In this document: positions 27,706 through 36,523 of the stretch, piece by piece | How positions within the stretch are numbered: position 1 is the first letter of the stretch | Layout: each line of letters starts with the position of its first letter | Assembly (NCBI RefSeq): GCF_965213555.1 | Contig: NZ_OZ243890.1 | Coordinates: 1,674,001 to 1,738,000, forward strand | Direction: 5' to 3' | Source: Acuticoccus sp965213555 | Lineage (GTDB): Bacteria > Pseudomonadota > Alphaproteobacteria > Rhizobiales > Amorphaceae | Length of the DNA stretch: 64,000 nt | Made by a program: the position numbers and the translations under genes | The notes under the pieces: generated by a model | The model's database searches: none | Seen by the model: only the letters and a program-made list of their open reading frames with translations | What the model was told of the DNA's origin: nothing

Positions 27706-28962
27706 TTAATTCCCAGCCGGCGCGAGGTAGCGCGCCGCGGCGAGGCAGTGCGTGCGCGTGACGTGGAGGAACTCGTCGACGGTGACGTGCTCGTCGCGGC
27801 GGCCCATGGTGACCGGGCTCGGGCCGTAGAGGAAGGCGGGGATGGAGCGCCAGCGCCAGTACCGGCTGTCCGATCCGCCGAGGCTCGACAGCGGGATCGG
27901 CCGCGGGTGGCCGAGCTCCTCGACGACGTCGCCCAGGATCGTCATCATCGCGTGGTCCGGATCGGCAAGGCTCGGCGGATAGCTGTGGTTCGCGTCGAGG
28001 GCGAACGTCGCCCCCGGCACCCTGCCGACGACCTCCTCCACGTGAGCGAGCATCTCCTCGTGCGAGAAGCCCCAGGGGTAGCGGACCTCCACCTCGCACA
28101 CGCACTCATGCGGGATCTGGTTGATCTTGAGCCCGCCCCTGATGGTGCCGACGTTGACCGTCACGCTGCGCACGACCTTCGCCGCGCCCTCGCCCATGCC
28201 CGCCTCGGTCCCGGCGACGCCCTCCGGCGACAGGAGCGCCCGGGCGACCGCCTCCGGCAGCTCGGGCTCGCGCCCGTTGAGCGCGCGGATGCCGGTGATC
28301 ACCTCGCAGGCCTGGACGATGGCGTTGGCGCTGAGGTGCGGGTAGCCGCCATGCCCGCCGTCGGTGCGCGTGGTCACGGTGAGCCGGAGCGTGCCCTTCT
28401 CCAGGAAGCGCACGTTGTTGAGGCCCGACGGCTCGCCGTTCAGGCAGCAGTCGCCGAGAACCTCGTCGGGGAAGTTCTCCATCAGCCAGTGCGTGCCCCA
28501 GCGCCCGCCGGTCTCCTCGTCGGAGACGCAGGTGAGGGTCAGGCGGCCGGCGAGGCGGTCGCGCCGTCCCGACAGCATCGCGTAGGCGATCGCCGAGGCC
28601 GCGGTGCCGCACTTCATGTCCGACGCGCCGCGGGCGTAGATGCGCCCGTCCCTCAACTCGCCGGTCCAGGCGGTGGCGTCGTCGATCGGGGCGAACACGT
28701 CGATGTGACCGTTCAGCACCAGGTGCGGGCCGGGCGCGCCCATGGCGACGGATCCGACGACGTTCGGCATGTGCGGCTCGGCGGCCTCGATGCGGTGCGG
28801 CGCGCCGCGCTCGTCGAGCCAGCTTGTGAGGACGTCGGCGGCGGGACGCGTGTCGCCCGGAGGGTTCGGGCTCTTCGCGCGCAGGAAGTCCTGGAAGAAG
28901 GTGACCAGCGCATCACGGTCGCGCTCGATGGCGTCGAGCAGCTCGCGCTCGAGGTCGGTCAT
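27706..28962 (-). CDS. M20-family amidohydrolase (ArgE/DapE-like)
   Basis: 418 residues. Di-zinc M20 motifs are present: NGHIDVF (near 84-90), GASDMKCG (about 111-118), CVSDEETGG with catalytic Glu, and a C-terminal GGSDSRYWR. A dimerisation domain is inserted (VTTRTDGGHGGYPHLSANAI). Such enzymes remove N-acyl or N-carbamoyl groups or cleave amide bonds (acetylornithine deacetylase, succinyl-diaminopimelate desuccinylase, carbamoylases). In this context an N-carbamoyl or N-acyl amino acid is a reasonable substrate, but this is inference. The ATG overlaps the transporter stop as ATGA. Confidence 0.88.
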   Translation of the reverse strand: MTDLERELLDAIERDRDALVTFFQDFLRAKSPNPPGDTRPAADVLTSWLDERGAPHRIEAAEPHMPNVVGSVAMGAPGPHLVLNGHIDVFAPIDDATAWTGELRDGRIYARGASDMKCGTAASAIAYAMLSGRRDRLAGRLTLTCVSDEETGGRWGTHWLMENFPDEVLGDCCLNGEPSGLNNVRFLEKGTLRLTVTTRTDGGHGGYPHLSANAIVQACEVITGIRALNGREPELPEAVARALLSPEGVAGTEAGMGEGAAKVVRSVTVNVGTIRGGLKINQIPHECVCEVEVRYPWGFSHEEMLAHVEEVVGRVPGATFALDANHSYPPSLADPDHAMMTILGDVVEELGHPRPIPLSSLGGSDSRYWRWRSIPAFLYGPSPVTMGRRDEHVTVDEFLHVTRTHCLAAARYLAPAGN

Positions 28963-29954
28963 GGCAGTGGTCCTCGGGGATGATCGAGCCGGTGCGCGGT
29001 GCGCTCACGCCTGCGCGCGGCCCACCAGCGGCGCGCGTGGAGCTGGCCGACGCCCGACAGCACGAGCGCGCCGCCGGCGAGCTGGAGGAGGGTCGGCACG
29101 TAGCCGAGCGCAGCGCTGATCGCCATGGCGACGAGCGGTGCGACGTTGAAGTAGAGCCCCGCCGTCGCGACGCCGAGCCGCCGCACGCTGCCGTGCCACA
29201 GCACGATGCCGACGCAGCTCGACGAGACGGTGAGCCACAGGAGCAGCGCGTTGAGCTGCATCGGCGGCGGACGGTCCGGCGGCGCGGTAAGGCCGGCCGA
29301 CCACAGGAGGAAGAACAGGGCGACGAGGAACGGCGTCGCCGCGACGATGGTCCAGGTGGTGAGGCGGAACTCCTCGTAGTGCGGCAACCAGCGACGGCAC
29401 TGCAGGCTGTACCAGGCCCAGCACACGCTGCCGGCGATGAGGAGCACCTCGCCGCCGCGCGGGGTCGCAGCGGTGCCCGCCAGCGCCGGTGCGGCGAGCA
29501 GCAGCCCGCCGGGGATGACGAGCAGCAGCGTCGAGCCGAGGCCGGTCGGCACCGGCTCGCGGTAGGCCAGCGTCGCCACCGCGGTGTAGGTGAGCGGAGC
29601 GGCGCTCTGCACGATGATGGCCACCACCGGGTCGGAGTGGGCGAGGCCGTAGGTGTAGCACGTGATGAGCCCGCCCATGCCGACGAGCCCGAGGACGGCG
29701 AGGCGTCCCACCTCGTCGCGCCGCGGCAGCTCGAGGCCACGGGCGATCCACAGCGCGCCCACCATGATCGGCGCCGCGATCACGTAGCGCGCCGCCGACA
29801 GGGCGAACGGGTCCCACACCGCGAGCAGGACCACGAAGCCAGGGACCATCTGCCCCCACAGCACCATCGTGAGGAGCGCCCGCAGGTGCCCCGAGAGCTC
29901 CTTGGGCGGCGGCACGGCGACGGTCGTCGGAGCGCTGACGATCACGGTGCCCAC
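28959..29954 (-). CDS. EamA/DMT-family transporter
   Basis: 331 residues, about ten hydrophobic helices in two EamA repeats (LTMVLWGQMVPGFVVLLAVWD; later SSCVGIVLWHGSVRRLG and APLVAMAISAALGY). Members are mostly exporters of metabolites or amino acids. The stop overlaps the M20 gene start. Its position inside the guanidino/amide row suggests movement of a pathway intermediate or product. Confidence 0.85.
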   Translation of the reverse strand: MGTVIVSAPTTVAVPPPKELSGHLRALLTMVLWGQMVPGFVVLLAVWDPFALSAARYVIAAPIMVGALWIARGLELPRRDEVGRLAVLGLVGMGGLITCYTYGLAHSDPVVAIIVQSAAPLTYTAVATLAYREPVPTGLGSTLLLVIPGGLLLAAPALAGTAATPRGGEVLLIAGSVCWAWYSLQCRRWLPHYEEFRLTTWTIVAATPFLVALFFLLWSAGLTAPPDRPPPMQLNALLLWLTVSSSCVGIVLWHGSVRRLGVATAGLYFNVAPLVAMAISAALGYVPTLLQLAGGALVLSGVGQLHARRWWAARRRERTAHRLDHPRGPLP

Positions 29955-29990
29955 GCTGTCCGTCGAAGCCCGGCTGACGGAGCCGCCACA

Positions 29991-31577
29991 TCATACACCG
30001 CGCACCTCGATCAGCGTGGGCCCGCCGCGTGCGACGGCGCGGGCGACGGCCTCGCCGACCCCGTCCGGTCCGTCGAGCGCCTCCGCTGCGATGCCGTAGG
30101 CGCCGGCGATCATGACGAAGTCCGGCGCAGCGAGCTCGACGCCCTCCGGCGGGATGCCCTGCGCCTCCATGTGCCGGCGGATCTCGAGGTACCCGTTGCT
30201 GTTCCAGACCAGCACGACGACGGTACCGCCGAGCTCCGCCAGCGTGCCCAGCTCGCCCAGCACGAACTGCAGCCCGCCGTCGCCGATGAGGACGATCACC
30301 GGGTGCTCCGGCCGGCCGAGGCGCGCGCCGAGCCCAGCGGGCAGCGCGTAGCCGAGCGTGCCGAAGCCGGTGGCGGCGTTGAACCAGTGGCCGCGGTCGC
30401 CGGCCGCGAAGGCGTGGTTGCCGGCGTAGACGAGCTGGGTGGAGTCGCCGACCAGCGCGGCTGTGGGCGCCGCCTCGCGCACGGCGTCGAGCACGCCGGT
30501 GAGCGCGCGCTGGTCCGGCGCGAGGGACGCCTCGGCCGCCGCGCGGGCGGCTGCGGCCCGGCGCGTCCCGTCGCCCGAGCCAGCGCCCGGACCGAGCGCC
30601 TCGAGCAGGAGGTCGATGGTGCCCGCCGCGTCCCCGACCAGCGCGAGGTCGGGACGCGCGCTGCGGAAGAGCTGCTCGGGGTCGATGTCGACGCGCACGA
30701 GGCGCCGGGGTGCCATGGTCTTGCCGCTCGACCAGGCGCGGTAATCGGTGGGGCCCATCTCGGTGCCGAACGCGAGGGTGAGGTCGGCGTCGTCGACGAG
30801 CGCCTGCGCCGCCTCGACGTTGACGCCGCACGGGACGACGAGCGGATGGCCGAGGGGCAGCGCGCTGCGCGCGTTGATCGTGGCGAGCAGCGGGCAGTCG
30901 AGCCGCTCGGCGAGCGCCAGCGCCCCCCGGGCGGCGCGACGTGCCCCGCCGCCGACGATGACGACCGGCGATGCCGACGTCTGCAGCATCGCGACGGCCT
31001 CACCGATCGCCGCCGCGTCCGGCACCGGAGGGCGGACGTGGGCGGGCGGGCGGATGGGGCCCACCTCCACCGGCGCGGCGAAGCGGTCGCGGGGGATCTC
31101 GAGGTGGACCGGGCCGGGCCGTGCGGAGCGGAAGATCGCGAAGGCGCGCGCCAGCGTCTCCTCGAGCTCGGCCGCCGAGCCGACCGTGCGGGTGGTGAGG
31201 GCGACGGCGGCGGCGAACGCGCGTTGGTCCGGCATCTCATGCAGCCCGCCTCGGCCGGCGCCGAGGTCGTCGATCGGCAGCGTGCTCGTGATGACGAGCA
31301 TGGGCACGGAGTCGGCCCGCGCCTGGAGCATCGCCGTCGCGACGTTGGACAGGCCCGGCCCGGTGATGACGAGGCACACGCCGGGCTCGCCGGTGACGCG
31401 GGCGTAGCCGTCCGCCATGAAGCCGGCGCCCTGCTCGTGCCGCGGCGTGACGTGGCGGATGCCCGAGCCCGGCAGCCCGCGGTACGCCTCGGCGGTGTGC
31501 ACGCCAGGGATCCCGAAGATGACGGAGACGCCGTGGGCGGCGAGGAGCGCGATGAGGTGCTGGCCGAGCGTCGTCAT
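29991..31577 (-). CDS. ThDP-dependent decarboxylase, 5-guanidino-2-oxopentanoate decarboxylase-like
   Basis: 528 residues with the three domains of the acetolactate synthase/pyruvate decarboxylase family. The catalytic Glu is in RHEQGAGFMADGYARVTG (near 46-63). The ThDP motif is GDGGLQFVLGELG followed by VWNSNGY. The N-terminus, with FGIPGVHTAEAYRGLPGSGIRH, is strongly reminiscent of proteins annotated as 5-guanidino-2-oxopentanoate decarboxylase (AruI), which decarboxylates 2-ketoarginine to 4-guanidinobutyraldehyde. Linked ureohydrolase-like and guanidino-modifying genes agree with this; benzoylformate or acetolactate-type activity cannot be excluded. ATG at 31575-31577. Confidence 0.82.
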   Translation of the reverse strand: MTTLGQHLIALLAAHGVSVIFGIPGVHTAEAYRGLPGSGIRHVTPRHEQGAGFMADGYARVTGEPGVCLVITGPGLSNVATAMLQARADSVPMLVITSTLPIDDLGAGRGGLHEMPDQRAFAAAVALTTRTVGSAAELEETLARAFAIFRSARPGPVHLEIPRDRFAAPVEVGPIRPPAHVRPPVPDAAAIGEAVAMLQTSASPVVIVGGGARRAARGALALAERLDCPLLATINARSALPLGHPLVVPCGVNVEAAQALVDDADLTLAFGTEMGPTDYRAWSSGKTMAPRRLVRVDIDPEQLFRSARPDLALVGDAAGTIDLLLEALGPGAGSGDGTRRAAAARAAAEASLAPDQRALTGVLDAVREAAPTAALVGDSTQLVYAGNHAFAAGDRGHWFNAATGFGTLGYALPAGLGARLGRPEHPVIVLIGDGGLQFVLGELGTLAELGGTVVVLVWNSNGYLEIRRHMEAQGIPPEGVELAAPDFVMIAGAYGIAAEALDGPDGVGEAVARAVARGGPTLIEVRGV

Positions 31578-31614
31578 GGGTCCGCGATGAATGGCACGGG
31601 CGGGACGCGTCGCG

Positions 31615-32553
31615 CTAGACCGAGGCGAGGAGGTGGCAGAACTCCAGCGCCACGGTCGCCGCGAGCCAGGCGGTCTGGCCGCCGACGTCGAAGCCGGGCG
31701 TCACGGTGTTGATGTCGAAGCCGACGATGGAGAGGCCGGCGAGCCCGCGCACCAGCGCGAGCCCCTCGCGCGCGGTGAGGCCGCCCCATGCGGGCGTGAA
31801 GACGCCGGGCGCCGTCGCCGGGTCGAACACGTCCATGTCGAAGCACACAAAGACCGGCCGTGTCCCCACCGTCTCGCGGATCGCCGCGATCGCCGCCTCC
31901 ACGCCGTCGCGCTCCAGCACCGTCATCGGCACGATGCGGTAGCCGAGCCCCTCGGCGTGGTCGAACACTCCGGGGACGTAGGAGAGGCCGCGCAGCCCGA
32001 CGTGGAGCGAGTGGCGCGTGTCGACGAGGCGCTCCTGCGCCGCGTAGGCGAAGGTCGTCGCCGGGTCGAGCACGACCGCGTTGCGCGCCTGCGGATCGGG
32101 GTAGGCGTCGGTGTGGCTGTCGAAGTGGACGACGACGAGGTCCGGATGGCGCTCGTGGAGCGCTCGCATCATCGGGACGCTCACCATGCCGTCGCCGCCG
32201 AGGCCGATGGGGACCGCGCCGGTCGCCACGACCGCGGCGAGCGCGTCGGTCATCCGCTCGAGCGAGGCCTCGAGGTCGCCGTGGACGACGGCGACGTCGC
32301 CGCAGTCGACGAGCCCGAGCGCTGCCACTGGGTCGACCGTCGCCGGCCCCTCCGGGCGGTAGTGCCGCACCATGTCCGTCGACATCATCCGGATCGCGGC
32401 GGGGCCGAGCCGCGCGCCGACGCGCCTCGGGTGCTGCCCGCAGTCGAACGGCAGCCCGACGATGGCAGCGCGCGCGTCGCCGATGTCGAGCCGTTGGGGG
32501 ACTCCGAGGAAGCTGCCGACGGGGCGGAACAGCTCGGCGGGCAGGCCGCTCAC
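31615..32553 (-). CDS. Arginase/agmatinase-family protein lacking one metal-ligand histidine
   Basis: 312 residues across the whole ureohydrolase fold. The second and third metal motifs are intact: VVHFDSHTDAY (DxHxD) and VCFDMDVFDPATAPG (DxD). The first motif, normally GGDHS with a manganese-binding His, reads LGGDGMVS, so that ligand is replaced by Gly. Family members split guanidino groups to urea and an amine; the change may mean altered metal use, a partner subunit or loss of activity. GTG start at 32551-32553 overlaps the upstream stop as GTGA; long N-terminal extensions in this frame are shadows of that gene. Confidence 0.88.
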   Translation of the reverse strand: MSGLPAELFRPVGSFLGVPQRLDIGDARAAIVGLPFDCGQHPRRVGARLGPAAIRMMSTDMVRHYRPEGPATVDPVAALGLVDCGDVAVVHGDLEASLERMTDALAAVVATGAVPIGLGGDGMVSVPMMRALHERHPDLVVVHFDSHTDAYPDPQARNAVVLDPATTFAYAAQERLVDTRHSLHVGLRGLSYVPGVFDHAEGLGYRIVPMTVLERDGVEAAIAAIRETVGTRPVFVCFDMDVFDPATAPGVFTPAWGGLTAREGLALVRGLAGLSIVGFDINTVTPGFDVGGQTAWLAATVALEFCHLLASV

Positions 32554-33566
32554 GCGATGGGGTCGCGCACCAGCGGCGAGGTTGAGCAGTGGATGCCGCC
32601 GCCGCCCTCGTAGACGAGGTCGTAGTCCACCGGGACGACCTCGATGCCGAGCTTGTCCATCCGCTCGGCGGTGCGCGGGCTGAGGCCGGACTGCATGAGG
32701 ACGCGCCCCGGGCGCACGGCGAGGCAGTTGAGGCAGCCGACGGCGTCGTCCGGGTGCACCTCGACGGTGCGGATGCCGAGCCGGCCCAGCTCCTCGAGGA
32801 ACCAGAACGGGAGCTGCGTCGGGTTGATGATGGCGGTGTCGACGTCGATCATCACGATCGCCCCGTCGATGTGCAGGCGGTACCCGGTGAGGTCGACGCG
32901 CAGGAGCTGCGAGCCCGCCTCGGTTAGCACGCCCTCCACCTGCCGCGCCCCGGCCTCGTTCACCCGCGACGAGCGGCCGATGACGGCGAGCCCAGGCTTC
33001 AGCCACACGAAGCTGCCGCCCTCCATGAGCCCGGTGCCGGAGATCGTGCGCAGGATCGGCATGCCGAGCTTGGCGAGGGTGCGCGTCACCGGCGCCTCCT
33101 CGCCACGGCGCACGATGGGGCCGAGCCGCGTCACGATGGCGCCGCCTTGGACGCCGATGCAGCTGTCGCGCGTGTAGATCTGCTTGTGGCGGCCGGGCGC
33201 GACGCCGTCCACGAGGACCACCTCGACGCCCTCCGCACGGAGCGCGGCGGTCAGCGCGTCGTGCTGCGCCTGCTGGGCAGCGACGTCGGGCAGGCGGTCG
33301 CCGCGCCAGTACCAGGTCTGACCCTCCTCATCGCCGTAGGAGTTCAGCCGCTCGATGCGCTTGCACGGATCGAGGATCGCCATCTCCTCGCCGGGCCGGT
33401 GCATGAGGACGACGCGCAGCTGGCCGACGTCGTTGTCGCAGCCCCAGCGCCGGCCCCACACGGTCTCCTGTTGCTCGGGCGACTCGAACGCCGGCTCCGC
33501 GTGGCTCGGGAAGCTGCGGATCGTCATGTTGTAGCGGTACTCGAACTCGCTCACGGCGCCGCTCAT
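32550..33566 (-). CDS. Guanidino-group-modifying enzyme (amidinotransferase/DDAH/arginine deiminase family)
   Basis: 338 residues of the pentein fold. Catalytic-type motifs: YTRDSCIGV (near 132-140), GLMEGGSFVWL (near 178-188), HIDGAIVMIDVD with the catalytic His, and the C-terminal GGGGIHCSTSP with the nucleophilic Cys. Enzymes of this family hydrolyse or transfer the amidino group of arginine, methylarginines or agmatine; the specific reaction is not decided. A near-perfect AGGAGGAG site precedes the ATG at 33564-33566. It lies between the ABC importer genes and the ureohydrolase homologue, suggesting the imported solute carries a guanidino or amidino group. Confidence 0.85.
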   Translation of the reverse strand: MSGAVSEFEYRYNMTIRSFPSHAEPAFESPEQQETVWGRRWGCDNDVGQLRVVLMHRPGEEMAILDPCKRIERLNSYGDEEGQTWYWRGDRLPDVAAQQAQHDALTAALRAEGVEVVLVDGVAPGRHKQIYTRDSCIGVQGGAIVTRLGPIVRRGEEAPVTRTLAKLGMPILRTISGTGLMEGGSFVWLKPGLAVIGRSSRVNEAGARQVEGVLTEAGSQLLRVDLTGYRLHIDGAIVMIDVDTAIINPTQLPFWFLEELGRLGIRTVEVHPDDAVGCLNCLAVRPGRVLMQSGLSPRTAERMDKLGIEVVPVDYDLVYEGGGGIHCSTSPLVRDPIA

Positions 33567-33591
33567 CGGGCACTCCTCCTGCGTTGGCGGG

Positions 33592-34407
33592 TCATTCGTT
33601 GGTGCCGGAGAGGCGAACCGTGCGCGCCCTGCGCGTGCGCAGCTCGACCATCAGAAGCACGAAGGTCAGCACGATCAGCATCGTCGCGATGGCGGCGATG
33701 GACGGGTCGAGGTGGTCCTGGATGCCGTTCCAGATGCGCTTGGGCAGCGTGTAGACGTTGCGGCTCGTGATGAAGAGCATCACCACGATCTCGTCGAATG
33801 AGATGGTGAAGGCGAACAGCGCGCCCGACAGGATCCCCGGCGTGATCGAGGGGAGGATGACGAGCCGCACCGTCTGCGGGGTCGACGCGCCGAGGTTGCG
33901 AGCGGCCTGCTCGACACGAGGGTCGAAGTTGGCGAGCGAGGCGGACACGGTGATGACGACGTACGGCACCGCGATCAGCGTGTGGGCGATGACCGCGCCC
34001 AGGTAGGTGTCGAGGAGGCCGAGGTCGATCCAGAACTTGTACATCGCGAGCGCCTGGACGATCACCGGCACGATGATCGGCGTCAGCATGAAGATGCGCA
34101 CCGCCTCTGACGCGCGCGAGGCGAGGCGCCAGCAGCCGATGGCGCACAGCGTGCCGAGGATGACGGCGAGCGTCGTGGCGCACACCGCGACGATGACGCT
34201 GTCAAGGGCGGCGGACAGCCAGATGTCGCGCTCGAACACCGCGCGGTAGTGCTCGAGCGACACCGTCTCCTGCGGCAGCGACAGGTAGTACTGGTCGGTG
34301 AGCGAGACCGGCACCACCACGGCCATGGGCAGCACGAGGTAGGCGAGCACCGTCCACGCGAGGCCGAGGACGAAGAGGCGGCCATAGACCGCGCGCGGGT
34401 CCCTCAT
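33592..34407 (-). CDS. ABC transporter permease, PotC-like
   Basis: 271 residues with six hydrophobic helices and the permease EAA-type loop (QAARNLGASTPQTVRLVILPSITPGILSG shows the pattern EAAxxLGAxxxxxFxxIxLP). It matches the second membrane subunit of spermidine/putrescine-type importers. ATG at 34405-34407, seven bases from the potB-like stop. Confidence 0.9.
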   Translation of the reverse strand: MRDPRAVYGRLFVLGLAWTVLAYLVLPMAVVVPVSLTDQYYLSLPQETVSLEHYRAVFERDIWLSAALDSVIVAVCATTLAVILGTLCAIGCWRLASRASEAVRIFMLTPIIVPVIVQALAMYKFWIDLGLLDTYLGAVIAHTLIAVPYVVITVSASLANFDPRVEQAARNLGASTPQTVRLVILPSITPGILSGALFAFTISFDEIVVMLFITSRNVYTLPKRIWNGIQDHLDPSIAAIATMLIVLTFVLLMVELRTRRARTVRLSGTNE

Positions 34408-34414
34408 GGTGTCC

Positions 34415-35251
34415 TCACGTCGCGCCGAACACGCGGCGCAGGTCGACGAAGCGCGCGACGAGCACCAGGCCGAACAGGACGACGAAGAGCAGCGAGGTCG
34501 CGAGCATCGACGCCTGGCCCCAGCGCAGGGTCTCTTCGAACGAGACCCTGATGTACTCGGAGATCATCACCACCTTGCCGCCGCCAAGGATCGCCGGCGT
34601 GATGAAGAAGCCGATGGAGAACACGAACACGAGGATCGTCGCGGCGATGATGCCCGGCTTCGAAAGCGGCAAAAAGACGAGCCGGAACGCGCTCCAGGGC
34701 GACGCACCGAGGCCGCGCGCGGCGGCGATCAGCGCCGGCCGGATGCCGCTCATGTTGGAGTAGATCGGCAGGATCGCGAGCGGCAGCATGAAGTGCACCA
34801 TGCCGACCAGCACGCCGAACTCGTTGCGTACCAGGCGCATGGGCTCGGTGATGATGCCGAGCGCCATCAGCCCCTCGTTGATGAGCCCCTGGTTGTTGAG
34901 CAGCATGATCCAAGCGAACGCGCGGATGAGGACGCTGAGCCACAGCGTCAGGAGGATGCAGAACATCATCCAGGTGCGCTGCGCCGGCCCGACGAGGGTC
35001 AGCGCCGCCGCCACCACGTAGCCGAGCGTGACGGTGATCACCGTTGTCAGGACGCACACGCGCAGCGTCGTCAGCCAGATGGTGTGCAGCGTCCCGTTGG
35101 TGAACAGGTCGCGGTAGTTGCCGAGGCCGAGCCTCGGTTCGCTGATGCTGAGCCAAAAGATCTCGCCGAGCGGCCAGATGTAGAAGATCAGCATCGCGAT
35201 GACCGCGGGCGCGATCAGGAGCCAGTACTGCAGGCGGAGGACTTGCGTCAT
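34415..35251 (-). CDS. ABC transporter permease, PotB-like
   Basis: 278 residues, six predicted helices, first at YWLLIAPAVIAMLIFYIWPLG. The conserved loop is AARGLGASPWSAFRLVFLPLSKPGI. First membrane subunit of the Pot-type importer; it pairs with the PotC-like protein. ATG start at 35249-35251, 43 bases after the solute-binding protein gene. Confidence 0.9.
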   Translation of the reverse strand: MTQVLRLQYWLLIAPAVIAMLIFYIWPLGEIFWLSISEPRLGLGNYRDLFTNGTLHTIWLTTLRVCVLTTVITVTLGYVVAAALTLVGPAQRTWMMFCILLTLWLSVLIRAFAWIMLLNNQGLINEGLMALGIITEPMRLVRNEFGVLVGMVHFMLPLAILPIYSNMSGIRPALIAAARGLGASPWSAFRLVFLPLSKPGIIAATILVFVFSIGFFITPAILGGGKVVMISEYIRVSFEETLRWGQASMLATSLLFVVLFGLVLVARFVDLRRVFGAT

Positions 35252-35294
35252 CTCAACTCGGTGTCGGTCGGCCCGCGGTCATCGTCCGTGCGCG

Positions 35295-36494
35295 TCAGCC
35301 GGACATCACGTCGAGGTACATCTCGCGCGACAGGGCGTCGTTGGTGAGGTCGCCGACGCCGCTGTCGGCCTCGTACCAGCGCGCGTCCTGCTTGATCTGC
35401 TTGGCGAAGTTCTCCGGCTGGCCGGGGTCGATGTAGCGCATGTCCTCGGGCACCAGGGGCGCCGCGGCGGGGTTTGCCGGACCGTTGCCCATCATCTTGA
35501 ACAGCTCGACCTGCTGCTCGGGGTCCTGCGACGAGGCGATGAACTTCATCGCTGCCTCGGTGCCCGCGGGGTTGCCCTTGGGCACGTTCCACATGCCGGC
35601 CGTGACGATGCCGTCGTTCCAGGTCCACACCACGTCACCGCGCATGTCCTGGTTCAAGAGGTTGGCGCGGGTGTGCCAGATGTTGCCCATCACCACCTCG
35701 CCGTTGCGGAACAGCTGCTGGCTCTCGCTGCCCGAGCCCCAGACGATGACGTCGTCGCGGATCTCGGCGAACTTCTCGCGGGCGAGGTCCATGTCGATGG
35801 GGTAGATCTCCTCCTTCGACCTGCCGGCGGCGAACATGGCCGCCTCCAGCATGCCGTTGGGCTGCTGACGCAGCGTACGCCCGCCGGGGAACTTCGCGGT
35901 GTCCCAGAAGTCCACCCAGTTCTGCGGCTCGGAGTCGAGCCGCGCCTTGTTGTAGGCGAGGATGAACGAGAACAGGTAGTTCGCCGCGCCGTATTCGTAG
36001 GCGTAGTCCTGGACGATCTTCGCCTTGTCGACGATGGAGTAGTCGATGGGCTCCAGCACGTTGGCCTTCTGGAGGACGAGCGTCGTGCCGGCGCCGGTGT
36101 CGCACACGTCCCAGGTCACCGCGCCCGACTCCACCATGGCGCGGATCTTCGACAGCAACGGTCCGGTGCCGTCGATGATGACCTCGATGCCGGTCTCCTC
36201 GGTGAAGGGCTCGCCCCAGGCCTTCTGGTAGGCCTCCACCGCCGGACCGCCCCAGTTGACGACCACCAGCTCCTCGGCCTGGGCGAACGCCTTCGACCAC
36301 GGCCCGGTGGCGGCGAGCGCGCCCATCGCGCCGATGGCGGCGAGGAAGCCGCGCCGGCCGATCTCGCCGCGCGCCAGCTTCGTCGCGGCGATCTCGATGC
36401 AGTCGCGCGCGAAGTCGTTGTCGCCCGCCTGGTCGATCGCGCTGGCGACCTCCGGGTAGAGGTCCTTCTCGTACTGCGACTTCAGGATGGTCAT
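35295..36494 (-). CDS. Extracellular solute-binding protein, PotD-like, with Tat-type signal
   Basis: 399 residues. The first about 46 residues are an unusual charged N-region; then follows GRRGFLAAIGAMGALAAT (47-63) with twin arginines and a hydrophobic core, and a likely cleavage after AFA (residue 71). The mature part is a PotD/spermidine-type periplasmic binding protein (LVVVNWGGPAVEAYQKAWGEPF, VWGSGSESQQLFRNGEVVMG). It would bind the imported compound in the periplasm. AGAAGGAGAGG precedes the ATG at 36492-36494. Between the ATPase and permease genes. Confidence 0.9.
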   Translation of the reverse strand: MTILKSQYEKDLYPEVASAIDQAGDNDFARDCIEIAATKLARGEIGRRGFLAAIGAMGALAATGPWSKAFAQAEELVVVNWGGPAVEAYQKAWGEPFTEETGIEVIIDGTGPLLSKIRAMVESGAVTWDVCDTGAGTTLVLQKANVLEPIDYSIVDKAKIVQDYAYEYGAANYLFSFILAYNKARLDSEPQNWVDFWDTAKFPGGRTLRQQPNGMLEAAMFAAGRSKEEIYPIDMDLAREKFAEIRDDVIVWGSGSESQQLFRNGEVVMGNIWHTRANLLNQDMRGDVVWTWNDGIVTAGMWNVPKGNPAGTEAAMKFIASSQDPEQQVELFKMMGNGPANPAAAPLVPEDMRYIDPGQPENFAKQIKQDARWYEADSGVGDLTNDALSREMYLDVMSG

Positions 36495-36523
36495 CGCGCC
36501 TCTCCTTCTCTCTTTAGTTTCGC

